From NCBI GenBank assembly GCA_002421865.1, contig DISE01000018.1:11402-34632 (forward strand): a stretch of DNA of 23,231 nucleotides, read 5' to 3'. Origin of the DNA: Castellaniella sp. UBA6218. Lineage in GTDB: Bacteria; Pseudomonadota; Gammaproteobacteria; Burkholderiales; Burkholderiaceae_B. The notes beneath the pieces are model-generated. The model was not told the DNA's origin. It saw only the letters and a list, made by a program, of their open reading frames with translations, and did no database searches. Made by a program: the position numbers and the translations under genes. This document shows positions 1 through 6,369 of the stretch, piece after piece (the stretch's first letter is position 1; the number at the start of each line of letters is the position of its first letter).

Positions 1-551
1 TCGGCCTGCTGCTGGGCCTGTCGGCTATTACGGTACCGTGGGACACACTGCTGGTGTCCGTGGCGCTCTATATCGTCGTGCCGGTGATCCTTGCACAGTT
101 CTGGCGCCGCGCATTGCTGCGCCGAGGCCGGGCCGCGTTCGAGGCCGCGCTGGCGCGCATCGGCCCGCTGTCCATCGCGGCGCTGCTGCTCACGCTGGTG
201 CTGTTGTTCGCCTTTCAGGGACAGGCAATCCTGCAACAGCCGCTGGTGATCGCCATGCTGGCGGTGCCGATCCTGATCCAGGTGTTCTTCAACTCCGGGC
301 TGGCATACTGGCTCAACCGCCGGCTGGGCGAGCGACACAACATCGCCTGCCCCTCGGCGCTAATCGGCGCGAGCAACTTCTTCGAACTGGCCGTGGCCGC
401 CGCCATTAGCCTGTTCGGCTTCCAGTCTGGCGCTGCGCTGGCTACCGTGGTCGGTGTGCTAATTGAGATGCCCGTGATGCTGCTGGTCGTGCGCGTGGTC
501 AACCGCTCTCGCGACTGGTACGAGTGCAACCCGAACCCCCTCACCCGATAA
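1..551 (+). CDS. acr3: Arsenite efflux permease, Acr3 type, C-terminal part (5' end outside window)
   Basis: The reading frame is open from the window's first bases and ends in TAA at 549-551, so only the C-terminal ~183 residues are visible. They form hydrophobic helices joined by Arg-rich cytoplasmic loops, including the segments FFNSGLAYWLNR, CPSALIGASNFFELAVAAAI and a closing VVRVVNRSRDWY. This pattern is typical of the Acr3 branch (BART superfamily) of arsenite permeases, which extrude As(III) across the inner membrane. arsC follows after 13 bases, consistent with one operon in which ArsC makes the arsenite that Acr3 exports. The family call is confident. Start and upstream regulator are not visible. 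A related but broken 3' end recurs at 3388-3535. Confidence 0.9.
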   Translation, partial: GLLLGLSAITVPWDTLLVSVALYIVVPVILAQFWRRALLRRGRAAFEAALARIGPLSIAALLLTLVLLFAFQGQAILQQPLVIAMLAVPILIQVFFNSGLAYWLNRRLGERHNIACPSALIGASNFFELAVAAAISLFGFQSGAALATVVGVLIEMPVMLLVVRVVNRSRDWYECNPNPLTR

Positions 552-564
552 CTAGGACATCTCG

Positions 565-987
565 ATGAGCGCCATCACGATCTATCACAACCCTGCCTGT
601 GGCACTTCGCGCAACGTGCTCGCCATGATCCGCAACAGTGGCGAGGAACCCACGGTCATTGAGTACCTGAAGACTCCGCCCGACCGTGCCACACTGGTCA
701 AGCTGCTGGCCGATGCCGGCCTGAGCGTACGCGACGTACTGCGCGAGAAGGGGACGCCCTATGCGGAACTCGATCTGGGCGACTCCAAATGGACGGATGA
801 CCAGTTGCTCGATTTCATCGAACAACACCCCATCCTGATGAACCGGCCCATTGTCGTCACACCGCTGGGAACGCGCCTGTGCCGCCCCTCGGAAGCCGTG
901 CTGGACATCCTGCCGCAACCGCAGCGCGGCGCCTTCAGCAAGGAAGACGGCGAGGCGGTCGTGGATGCCAAGGGCCACAGGGTCTGA
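565..987 (+). CDS. arsC: Arsenate reductase, glutaredoxin-dependent ArsC family
   Basis: A 140-residue cytoplasmic protein that reduces arsenate to arsenite using glutathione/glutaredoxin. The catalytic Cys12 sits in HNPACGTSRN, the family's active-site loop. Arg60, Arg94 and Arg107 occur at the positions used for oxyanion binding in the R773-type enzyme, with the RPIVVTPLGTRLCRP block around Arg94-Arg107. Length is normal for the family (about 140 aa). An AGGA stretch lies before ATG 565, and the gene follows the acr3 stop by 13 bases, so it is probably cotranscribed and co-functional with the exporter. Nothing appears truncated. A Spx/YffB-like relative is the only alternative and the arginine triad argues against it. 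Confidence 0.95.
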   Translation: MSAITIYHNPACGTSRNVLAMIRNSGEEPTVIEYLKTPPDRATLVKLLADAGLSVRDVLREKGTPYAELDLGDSKWTDDQLLDFIEQHPILMNRPIVVTPLGTRLCRPSEAVLDILPQPQRGAFSKEDGEAVVDAKGHRV

Positions 988-1023
988 TCATGTTTCCAGT
1001 GGTCACTTAGCAACTCGGATCGA

Positions 1024-1033
1024 TGCTAGACCA
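1024..1033. repeat. Left copy of a 10-bp inverted repeat bounding the tnpT/tnpS module
   Basis: TGCTAGACCA lies 3 bases outside the tnpT stop codon. Its reverse complement TGGTCTAGCA is at 3349-3358, 7 bases outside the tnpS stop. The two exact copies therefore bracket both genes. The preceding bases 998-1013 (AGTGGTC ACT TAGCAA) also resemble the right side in direct orientation (AGTGGTC TAGCAA, 3347-3359). They do not resemble the ~38-bp terminal repeats of Tn3 elements; function unknown. Confidence 0.4.
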
Positions 1034-1036
1034 TGC

Positions 1037-2095
1037 TTAAGTACTCTGATGCTTTCGGGATGGTGATTTTATTAGAGGGCTATGCTTCGCCACGGACGGT
1101 ACGACTTTTCTATCCCCTTTGCTCACGGAACGACTTGTACGGCGCGCCTTTCCCTGCATCAGCAGTTCCATCTGACGGTCTTTGGTCTGTAGCTGGTGAC
1201 GCAACGTATCGATCTGCACTGCCAGCTGTGAGGACGCGCTTTCCCATCTGGTCTCGACTGCGCGCGCAGCTTGGGCGCCCGCCTCCAGTTGTGCTTTCAG
1301 CGTTTGCATTTCGGTTTCAGCTTTCATGGCACGTTGGGTTTGAACGCTGGAAGCTGCGTGGGCTTGGTTAAGTTCGTGTCGATGCTGGGTGGCAGTGATG
1401 TCAGAGGCCTTCTGCAGGCGCACCAGCTCTTCTTGCGCCCTTTTCAATGCCTGGCGATGCCCGTCGATTTCTCCCAGCCAGCGCCTCTCGTGGGCGGTAT
1501 GCCGCGCCTCGGCGGCCATCAACGAGTCCTGATGGGTGGTGTGCGCCGCTTGTAGTACTTGCTGCAACGCTGCCACTTGATCCCTTGTCCCGGCCAACTG
1601 GCTGTAAGCATCCTTGAGCGCTTGGGCGTTTTCGCGCATCTGCTGCTCAATAGCCTGCAGGCGGGTTTCTGCAGCGGCGGCTTGGTCTTGGGCGGACCTG
1701 GTGGCTGCCTCCAGGTCGGACTCTCGAACGCGCAGCCGCCCTCTTTCCTGCTCAAGTGCTGCACGGTCCGCTTCAAGTGCTGCCTGAGCAGTGGCAAGTT
1801 CTTTTCGCTCCGAGGCGACCTCGGCCGTACATTCGTTCCGTGCCGCCGCCAATGCGGTCTCCCATACTTGAGACACAGCACGCGTGACGGCTTGCGGGAT
1901 ATCGTTCGCCCCGCCCTGCTCTGCCAGTAAACGCATGCCCAAGCCTCGAAACCAGTTCTTCAGATGGGGCCCTACGGTGTTGGGTGAACCACGCCCCAGG
2001 TGGAGGCGCACTTTCTCGATGGTCGGCTGCTCGCCAGCGTGCAGCAAGGCATCAGCCGCAGCCCACACATCCGCTTCCTTTACGCCGGTTGCCAT
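1037..2095 (-). CDS. tnpT: KfrA_N-domain coiled-coil DNA-binding protein, TnpT-like cointegrate-resolution factor
   Basis: 352 residues. Residues 1-110 look like the KfrA N-terminal DNA-binding domain (plasmid replication region DNA-binding family): EADVWAAADALLHAGEQPT followed by VRLHLGRGSPNTVGPHLKNW. Residues ~120-325 are a long Ala/Gln/Glu/Arg-rich coiled coil, and the tail is basic (KARRTSRSVSKGDRK). The start is ATG 2095 with AGAGG about 9 bases upstream. The gene diverges from a tyrosine recombinase across an AT-rich region with a large perfect inverted repeat. That is the arrangement of tnpT/tnpS in Tn4651-type transposons, where the coiled-coil protein assists site-specific resolution. 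A plasmid KfrA regulator is the alternative, but the paired recombinase favours TnpT. It may also repress its own promoter. Confidence 0.8.
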   Translation of the reverse strand: MATGVKEADVWAAADALLHAGEQPTIEKVRLHLGRGSPNTVGPHLKNWFRGLGMRLLAEQGGANDIPQAVTRAVSQVWETALAAARNECTAEVASERKELATAQAALEADRAALEQERGRLRVRESDLEAATRSAQDQAAAAETRLQAIEQQMRENAQALKDAYSQLAGTRDQVAALQQVLQAAHTTHQDSLMAAEARHTAHERRWLGEIDGHRQALKRAQEELVRLQKASDITATQHRHELNQAHAASSVQTQRAMKAETEMQTLKAQLEAGAQAARAVETRWESASSQLAVQIDTLRHQLQTKDRQMELLMQGKARRTSRSVSKGDRKVVPSVAKHSPLIKSPSRKHQST

Positions 2096-2144
2096 AGCTC
2101 TATCCTCTTGCGGATTCTGCGCTTGCCGCAGTCGTGGGTTTCGG

Positions 2145-2187
2145 ATAGATTAGGTCGGATAATTAAAAGTTATCCGACCTAATCTAT
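2145..2187. repeat. Perfect 18-bp inverted repeat with 7-bp spacer (putative recombinase core site)
   Basis: The left arm ATAGATTAGGTCGGATAA (2145-2162) and the right arm TTATCCGACCTAATCTAT (2170-2187) are exact reverse complements. They flank the asymmetric spacer TTAAAAG (2163-2169). Two inverted binding elements around a 6-8 bp asymmetric spacer is the architecture of tyrosine-recombinase crossover sites. The dyad lies about 50 bp from the tnpT start and 70 bp from the tnpS start, so it could instead be, or also be, a TnpT/KfrA-type operator. A terminator is unlikely because both flanking genes point away from it. Confidence 0.75.
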
Positions 2188-2195
2188 AACATCTG

Positions 2196-2246
2196 TATTA
2201 TAAAGTACATAACACATATTATAAAGAACAATTAGCAAGCTTGCTA
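2196..2246. promoter_or_regulatory. Direct repeats TATTATAAAG x2 and palindrome TAGCAAGCTTGCTA upstream of tnpS
   Basis: TATTATAAAG occurs at 2196-2205 and 2217-2226, exactly 21 bp (two helical turns) apart, in the AT-rich leader of tnpS. Either copy contains a -10-like element. The 14-bp perfect palindrome TAGCAAGCTTGCTA (2233-2246) abuts the Shine-Dalgarno sequence ACGAGG (2246-2251), so protein binding or RNA pairing there could limit tnpS translation. These may be accessory binding sites of the resolution complex, the tnpS promoter, or both; the role is inferred from position only. Confidence 0.45.
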
Positions 2247-2258
2247 CGAGGATTCCCC

Positions 2259-3341
2259 ATGAAAGTGACTCAGGCCGATGCTGCGAGTGGCATCGCTGAA
2301 CAACGGCCTATGTTGGCGGCCGAACTGAACGAAGTATTCGCGGACAACGTATCAATCCACGCGCTGCTGCGCGAAGGCAGTGCCGCGAACACCCTCACCT
2401 CTTACCGGTCTGCCATCCAGTATTGGGCAGCCTGGCACCAGTTGCGTCTGGGAGTGCCGTTCACACTGCCCATCCCGGTCAAGACAGTGCTGCAGTTCAT
2501 TGCGGATCATGTGGAGCATGCGAGTGGTGAGGGCCTAGCCCACGATTTGCCGGTCTCGGTCGATGCTGCCCTTGTTGCGGCCCGTGTCAAGCGGCGACCT
2601 GGCCCTTTCAAGCTGGCCACGGTGCGCCACAGGCTCGCAGTGCTCTCGGAAGCGCACGAAACCAAAGGTTTGCCGAATCCCTGTCGAAGCCGTGCCGTAC
2701 AGCTCGTCATGGAACGCACCCGCAGCGCCTACGCCAAACGCGGAGGGTGCTCTGTACACAAAGATGCACTGACCAAGGAACCGCTGGAAAAACTGCTCGC
2801 GACTTGTGATGATTCCCTCATTGGCCTGCGAGACCGTGCTCTACTCCTTTTTGCCTGGGCAAGCGGTGGGCGCAGGCGCTCCGAGGTCGTGCGCGCTACC
2901 GTGGAGAACACCCATCGGGTACCCGAAGGCTTTCTCTTTATGATGGGTGTATCGAAGACCAATCAGCAAGGCGCCGCCCGCGCAGATCAGAATAAGCCTG
3001 TAGTGGGTCGCGCGGCGCTGGCGTTAGAGGCATGGCTTGCGGCCTCGCAGATTAAGTCAGGGTCTATTTTCAGGCGTGTGCGCCGAGGCGGCGTTATCGG
3101 CGGAACACTGGGCGCGGAAGCTGTACGCAGAATCGTACTGGCACGCGCCACGAAAGCCGGCGTAGAGGGCGATTACACTGCCCACAGCTTGAGATCGGGT
3201 TTCGTCACTGAGGCGGGGCGCCAGGGCCTGCCGTTGGGTGACATCATGGGCATGACAGGTCACGCGAGTGTGGCAAGTGTCATTGGCTATCACCGTGCGG
3301 GAACTTCGCTTTCCTCAAAAGTCGCACGCCTGTTAGATTGA
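2259..3341 (+). CDS. tnpS: Tyrosine recombinase, TnpS-like cointegrate resolvase
   Basis: 360 residues from ATG 2259, chosen because GAGG (2248-2251) sits 7 bases before it; a TTG 18 bases upstream lies inside a palindrome. Residues ~35-155 form an N-terminal SAM-like DNA-binding domain (NTLTSYRSAIQYWAAW). Residues ~165-360 are the catalytic domain. Visible catalytic residues are Arg206 in GGRRRSE, Lys233 in SKTNQQG, His309 and Arg312 in HSLRSGF, His335 in TGHAS and the nucleophile Tyr344 in GYHRAG, so the enzyme looks intact. It diverges from the coiled-coil partner tnpT over a putative crossover site. This matches the TnpS/TnpT resolution system of Tn4651-type transposons better than a phage or island integrase, because no tRNA gene or att direct repeat is nearby. 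Confidence 0.82.
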   Translation: MKVTQADAASGIAEQRPMLAAELNEVFADNVSIHALLREGSAANTLTSYRSAIQYWAAWHQLRLGVPFTLPIPVKTVLQFIADHVEHASGEGLAHDLPVSVDAALVAARVKRRPGPFKLATVRHRLAVLSEAHETKGLPNPCRSRAVQLVMERTRSAYAKRGGCSVHKDALTKEPLEKLLATCDDSLIGLRDRALLLFAWASGGRRRSEVVRATVENTHRVPEGFLFMMGVSKTNQQGAARADQNKPVVGRAALALEAWLAASQIKSGSIFRRVRRGGVIGGTLGAEAVRRIVLARATKAGVEGDYTAHSLRSGFVTEAGRQGLPLGDIMGMTGHASVASVIGYHRAGTSLSSKVARLLD

Positions 3342-3348
3342 GGCATAG

Positions 3349-3358
3349 TGGTCTAGCA
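3349..3358. repeat. Right copy of the 10-bp inverted repeat bounding the tnpT/tnpS module
   Basis: TGGTCTAGCA, the exact reverse complement of 1024-1033, lies 7 bases after the tnpS stop. Together the copies enclose both genes within 2.3 kb. The segment AGTGGTC-TAGCAA here (3347-3359) also matches 998-1013 in direct orientation apart from three extra bases on the left. It may be a remnant of module insertion or chance; no known element end is recognised. Confidence 0.4.
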
Positions 3359-3387
3359 AGGCATTTATCCCCGCCGCGCGTCAGGAG

Positions 3388-3535
3388 TTCGCCTTTCTAT
3401 CTGGCGCAGTGCGGCTACCGTGGTGGGGTATTGACCGAGGTGCCCATCTTGTTGCTGGTGGTGCGTGCGGTCAACCGCACACGTGGCTGGTACGCTTCTA
3501 ACGCCGAGGCGTTCACACAAGAGACTACCTCATGA
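3388..3535 (+). pseudogene. acr3: 3' remnant of a second acr3 arsenite permease gene, frameshifted
   Basis: From about 3388 the DNA aligns with the 3' end of the intact acr3 gene (roughly 413-540). The encoded tail EVPILLLVVRAVNRTRGWY parallels EMPVMLLVVRVVNRSRDWY of the intact copy. Near 3421-3430 one base is missing relative to the intact reading: the SAATVVG frame runs into TATTGA, while the frame shifted by one base continues as VLTEVPI to the stop at 3533-3535. No start or N-terminal part exists, so it is non-functional. Several third-position and amino-acid differences mean it comes from a different acr3 gene, not a recent duplicate. It marks the edge of another arsenic operon joined to the copper cluster. 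Confidence 0.8.
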
Positions 3536-3550
3536 GGGCCAAGATTCGAC

Positions 3551-3581
3551 TTGACCTTCTCACCGGGTCAAGGTCTATCAT
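3551..3581 (+). promoter_or_regulatory. CueR/MerR-type copper-responsive promoter
   Basis: A -35 TTGACC (3551-3556) and -10 TATCAT (3576-3581) are separated by 19 bp. That overlong spacer is the hallmark of MerR-family metal-activated promoters. The spacer and -35 contain the dyad ACCTT (3554-3558) to AAGGT (3570-3574), 21 bp overall, the same layout as the E. coli CueR site at copA (ACCTTCC...GGAAGGT). CTTGACC (3550-3556) and GGTCAAG (3566-3572) also form a perfect dyad. It points at the plus-strand copper operon beginning at 3645. No MerR-family regulator gene is present in the window, so the activator must be encoded elsewhere. Confidence 0.75.
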
Positions 3582-3644
3582 TGGTGCTTGTCAAGCTGTA
3601 CCTGATGTTGTCTCATCAACAAGGCGTCACACCGAAGCACTCCA

Positions 3645-4061
3645 ATGGGATCGGCCCACCATCTGAAACGCGCGCTCATCGCCGTCATTGCCACGTTCAG
3701 CCTGCTGTTCATGCAGTTGGCTGCGGCGGCCTATGTGTGTGCAGGCGTCGCGGGAACTACAAGGTCGGCACCGATCGCCATGGATATGGCGCCCTGCAGC
3801 ACTGACACTCCGTCGAGCTGCGAACACCTGGATGCAACACACACGGCACTCTGCGCTGCGCAGACCTACGCCAGCAACGAAGCCACGTCGGAGCTGCGGG
3901 TTTCCAAGCTCCTTGCGAGCGTGCCAGGCGCCTGGTTCACGACATTTCCCACTGCGCCGGACAACGATGCGTCTCGCCAGCTTCCTCCACACTCATCCCC
4001 GGGCCTGACTCGGGTAATCTCCCCCTCCCTATCGATACGCAACTGCTGCTACCGGATTTGA
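3645..4061 (+). CDS. Small secreted Cys/His-containing protein, first gene of the copper operon
   Basis: 138 residues with a signal-peptide-like N-terminus (LKRALIAVIATFSLLFMQLAAAAY). The mature part has scattered Cys (CAG, PCSTD, SCEHLD, LCAAQ, NCCYRI) and the Met/Asp patch MDMAPC. I recognise no defined enzyme domain. Small secreted proteins of this look commonly stand first in betaproteobacterial copper clusters, so periplasmic copper binding is a reasonable inference. It begins ~64 bp after the -10 of the CueR-type promoter. The Shine-Dalgarno site is weak, so the exact start is uncertain. The C-terminal third (after residue ~95) is low-complexity Pro/Ser and could be poorly folded. Confidence 0.6.
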   Translation: MGSAHHLKRALIAVIATFSLLFMQLAAAAYVCAGVAGTTRSAPIAMDMAPCSTDTPSSCEHLDATHTALCAAQTYASNEATSELRVSKLLASVPGAWFTTFPTAPDNDASRQLPPHSSPGLTRVISPSLSIRNCCYRI

Positions 4062-4232
4062 TCCATAGCCGCACGCTTGCCCGTTGCCAGTGAACCTCGC
4101 AGATCCCCGCTAGGCGGGCTACACGGTATCACGAAGGCAAACTAGCACACCGATCGTGAACACGCCTCACGGGCAACCGTGATGCTGGGCGGTTCTTGAT
4201 CTATGCCTGATTCGATACACGGAGCAACCATC

Positions 4233-4646
4233 ATGAAAACTTCCGCGATAAACGGCATGTCCTGCCGCTTGCAAGCCTCCCCCCTTGGTCGCCAAGTGAA
4301 GCATCACCGCTTCTGGATCGGCTTGGCGGCAGGTGCCGTCGTCGTGTGGGCCTCGTCCGGCAGCCTGGACACACTGGCTGTGACAGGTGCTGGAGCCGTA
4401 CTGCTTTCTGTACTCCCTTGCGCCCTCATGATGGGGGTGTGCATGAAAATGATGCACCGCAGAGATGACAGCAGTTGCAGTACCACGGACAAAGCGGTGG
4501 AGCCGCCCCTTTCAGCCGCATCTCCAGTACCCACCGATAAGCCCGTAATTTCGCTACTGCCTGCGGCGGTATACGACCGAGCAGCTCTCTCCAAGAAACC
4601 ATCGGTGGCAAACGCGCCCGTACCTCCAGCAGATGTCCAAGGGTGA
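4233..4646 (+). CDS. Small membrane protein of unknown function in the copper operon
   Basis: 137 residues from ATG 4233, which has GGAG (4221-4224) at 8-base spacing; an in-frame ATG at 4203 lacks a site. Residues ~27-42 and ~46-72 are hydrophobic and probably two membrane segments, the second ending in CALMMGVCMKMMHRR with Cys63, Cys70 and several Met. A Ser/Pro/Ala-rich, probably unstructured tail follows from residue 77. The Cys/Met-lined helix and the position directly before the multicopper-oxidase homologue suggest copper handling. It vaguely recalls short DUF2933-type proteins of copper clusters, but I cannot assign a family. Its stop is 5 bases before the next start. Confidence 0.6.
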   Translation: MKTSAINGMSCRLQASPLGRQVKHHRFWIGLAAGAVVVWASSGSLDTLAVTGAGAVLLSVLPCALMMGVCMKMMHRRDDSSCSTTDKAVEPPLSAASPVPTDKPVISLLPAAVYDRAALSKKPSVANAPVPPADVQG

Positions 4647-4651
4647 CCCCA

Positions 4652-6358
4652 ATGAAAGGATCTAGACACTTCGGCCGCCGGGATTTTCTCGGTGCGACCA
4701 GCCTTGCGGCTGCATCATTGATGACGGGATTGCCGCTGGCGCAAGCCTGGGCCAAGAGTTCGCACAGCGGCGCCGATGGTACCTTCGAGCCTGATCTCGC
4801 CCTGGAGCTCACCGCATGCGCCCAAAACCTGGCGCTGCGATCAGGCCCTGCCACGGCCGCCTGGTCCTACGACGCCAAGGTACTCAAGGGTGATGCAGCC
4901 AGTGTCCGCGCACACCCCGACAGTACCCTGGGCCCCACGCTCCATATGCGCCGAGGGCAGAAAGTACGCATCGATTTCGTGAACGAGCTGGATCAACCCA
5001 GCATCGTCAATTGGCATGGCCTGCACGTACCCGCCGACATGATGGGGCTGCCGCGCTACGAAGTCGCGCCCGGCAGGCGCTATCGCTATGAATTTCAGGT
5101 GAACGATCGCGCGGGTACTTATTGGTACCACGCCATGGCGGCGGGACACACACCCGAACAAGTGTATTTTGGCCTGGCCGGGCTGCTCATCGTGAGCGAC
5201 GACGAAGAGGCCGCCCTGCCGCTGCCTCGAGGAGAATACGACCTCCCCATCGTCCTTCAGGATCGTTCGTGGGGACAGGACAACCAGTTGCACTACCTGC
5301 CGGGCACAGGCCCCGCGGCATCCCGCAAGCCGCAGGCCGGCAATGGCTCAACCGGCGAGGGTGGCATGATGGGCGGCCGCGAAATGACGGGCGGCATGAT
5401 GTCCGGCAACATGGGCAGCATGATGACGCGCATGATGGGTTTCTTCGGCGATTCAATTTTCGTCAACGGCCGTCCGACGCAACCGCTGGAACTCGCCACT
5501 CACGCCTATCGCCTGCACGTGCTGAATGCCTCGAACGCTCGCACCTACAAGCTGGCCTGGAAGGACGGCCGACCGCTCACTGTCATTGCCACCGACGGCG
5601 GCCTGTTGCGTGAGCCCGCCCACAAGCCCTACGTCATGCTCACACCGGGGCAGCGCGTCGAGCTCTGGGCGGATTTCAGCGGGGACGCGGTGGACAGCGA
5701 TCTCACCCTCATGAGTGAATCGTTCAACAGCATGATGAACATGGGCGACATGATGAGCGGCAGCGGCCTGATGGGAATGATGGGCGGCATGATGGGGGGC
5801 GGCAACAGGATGGGCGCGCCTTCCCTCCCCGACGGCGCCGCCTTTCCCATCCTGACGGTTCGCATCGCACACAAGGTGGAAAACACACTCAAGCTTCCGG
5901 CGCACCTGTCGAACCTTGAGCGCCTGCGCGTGCAGGACGCCGCCAATCCGCACAACCCCAGATCCTTTCACGTCACCATGGGCCATATGCAGTGGGGGTT
6001 CAACGGCCACAGCTTCAAGATGGGCGCGGTCGCGCCCGACGAAGTCGTACGGCTGGGGACGACCGAGGTCTGGGAATTCATCAACAGCCCCATGATGGCA
6101 CATGCCATCCACCTGCACGGGCTGCAGTTCCAGGTGCTGGAGCGCTCCGGCAGCTCGCGTAGCGCAGATGTCACCGGCGGCTATGCGGACGAAGGCTGGC
6201 TCGACACCATGCTCGTCATGCCCGGGGAGCGGGTGAAGATCATCATGCGCTTTGCCGACTTCACCGGCCTGTATGCCTACCAGTGCCACATGCTGGAGCA
6301 TGCCGCTGCAGGTCTCATGCGCGACTACGAGGTGCGAGCCTCCCACGCTTCCGCCTGA
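4652..6358 (+). CDS. Tat-exported multicopper oxidase homologue with substituted trinuclear-site ligands
   Basis: 568 residues. ATG 4652 has AAGGG (4639-4643) 8 bases upstream. The N-terminus has a Tat signal (GRRDFLGAT). Three cupredoxin domains follow, with Met-rich insertions at ~239-262 and ~360-388, as in CueO-like proteins. The type 1 ligands His484, Cys545 and His550 are present, with Leu555 at the axial position and Met556 next. In the type 2/3 motifs the expected HxHG is NWHG (Asn120, His122), HxH is HAM (His160, Met162), and HCH is QCH (Gln544, His546); HAIHLHG (484-490) is intact. Three of eight trinuclear ligands are thus replaced, so O2-reducing activity is doubtful. A periplasmic Cu-binding or electron-transfer role is inferred. 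It is tightly packed with dsbD downstream. Confidence 0.88.
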   Translation: MKGSRHFGRRDFLGATSLAAASLMTGLPLAQAWAKSSHSGADGTFEPDLALELTACAQNLALRSGPATAAWSYDAKVLKGDAASVRAHPDSTLGPTLHMRRGQKVRIDFVNELDQPSIVNWHGLHVPADMMGLPRYEVAPGRRYRYEFQVNDRAGTYWYHAMAAGHTPEQVYFGLAGLLIVSDDEEAALPLPRGEYDLPIVLQDRSWGQDNQLHYLPGTGPAASRKPQAGNGSTGEGGMMGGREMTGGMMSGNMGSMMTRMMGFFGDSIFVNGRPTQPLELATHAYRLHVLNASNARTYKLAWKDGRPLTVIATDGGLLREPAHKPYVMLTPGQRVELWADFSGDAVDSDLTLMSESFNSMMNMGDMMSGSGLMGMMGGMMGGGNRMGAPSLPDGAAFPILTVRIAHKVENTLKLPAHLSNLERLRVQDAANPHNPRSFHVTMGHMQWGFNGHSFKMGAVAPDEVVRLGTTEVWEFINSPMMAHAIHLHGLQFQVLERSGSSRSADVTGGYADEGWLDTMLVMPGERVKIIMRFADFTGLYAYQCHMLEHAAAGLMRDYEVRASHASA

Positions 6359-6369
6359 GGGCCAGCCGC

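Larger units (their letters stand above)
2096..2258. other. Divergent intergenic region, candidate resolution site (rst)
   Basis: This 163-bp stretch separates the divergent tnpT and tnpS genes and is clearly AT-rich, unlike its surroundings. It holds a perfect 18-bp inverted repeat with a 7-bp spacer (2145-2187), two direct copies of TATTATAAAG 21 bp apart, and a 14-bp palindrome next to the tnpS ribosome site. In Tn4651-type transposons the resolution site recognised by TnpS and TnpT lies in this same position. I infer that this region is that site and also contains both promoters. No experiment or alignment was available. Confidence 0.65.

Noticed and set aside
2145..2187. Large inverted repeat read as a rho-independent terminator
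   Set aside because: It lies between divergent gene starts, where no transcript needs terminating, and no U-run follows either arm.
2259..3341. Recombinase as a genomic-island or phage integrase with an att site
   Set aside because: No tRNA gene or long direct repeat flanks it. The divergent coiled-coil partner and central dyad fit a TnpS/TnpT resolution module better.
4106..4118. CCCGC-TAG-GCGGG hairpin as a terminator after the first copper-operon gene
   Set aside because: Only a 5-bp stem with a 3-base loop and no following T-run; too weak to call.
5453..6346. 297-codon minus-strand frame inside the multicopper oxidase homologue
   Set aside because: Antisense shadow of a gene with clear cupredoxin motifs; no ribosome site or family features.
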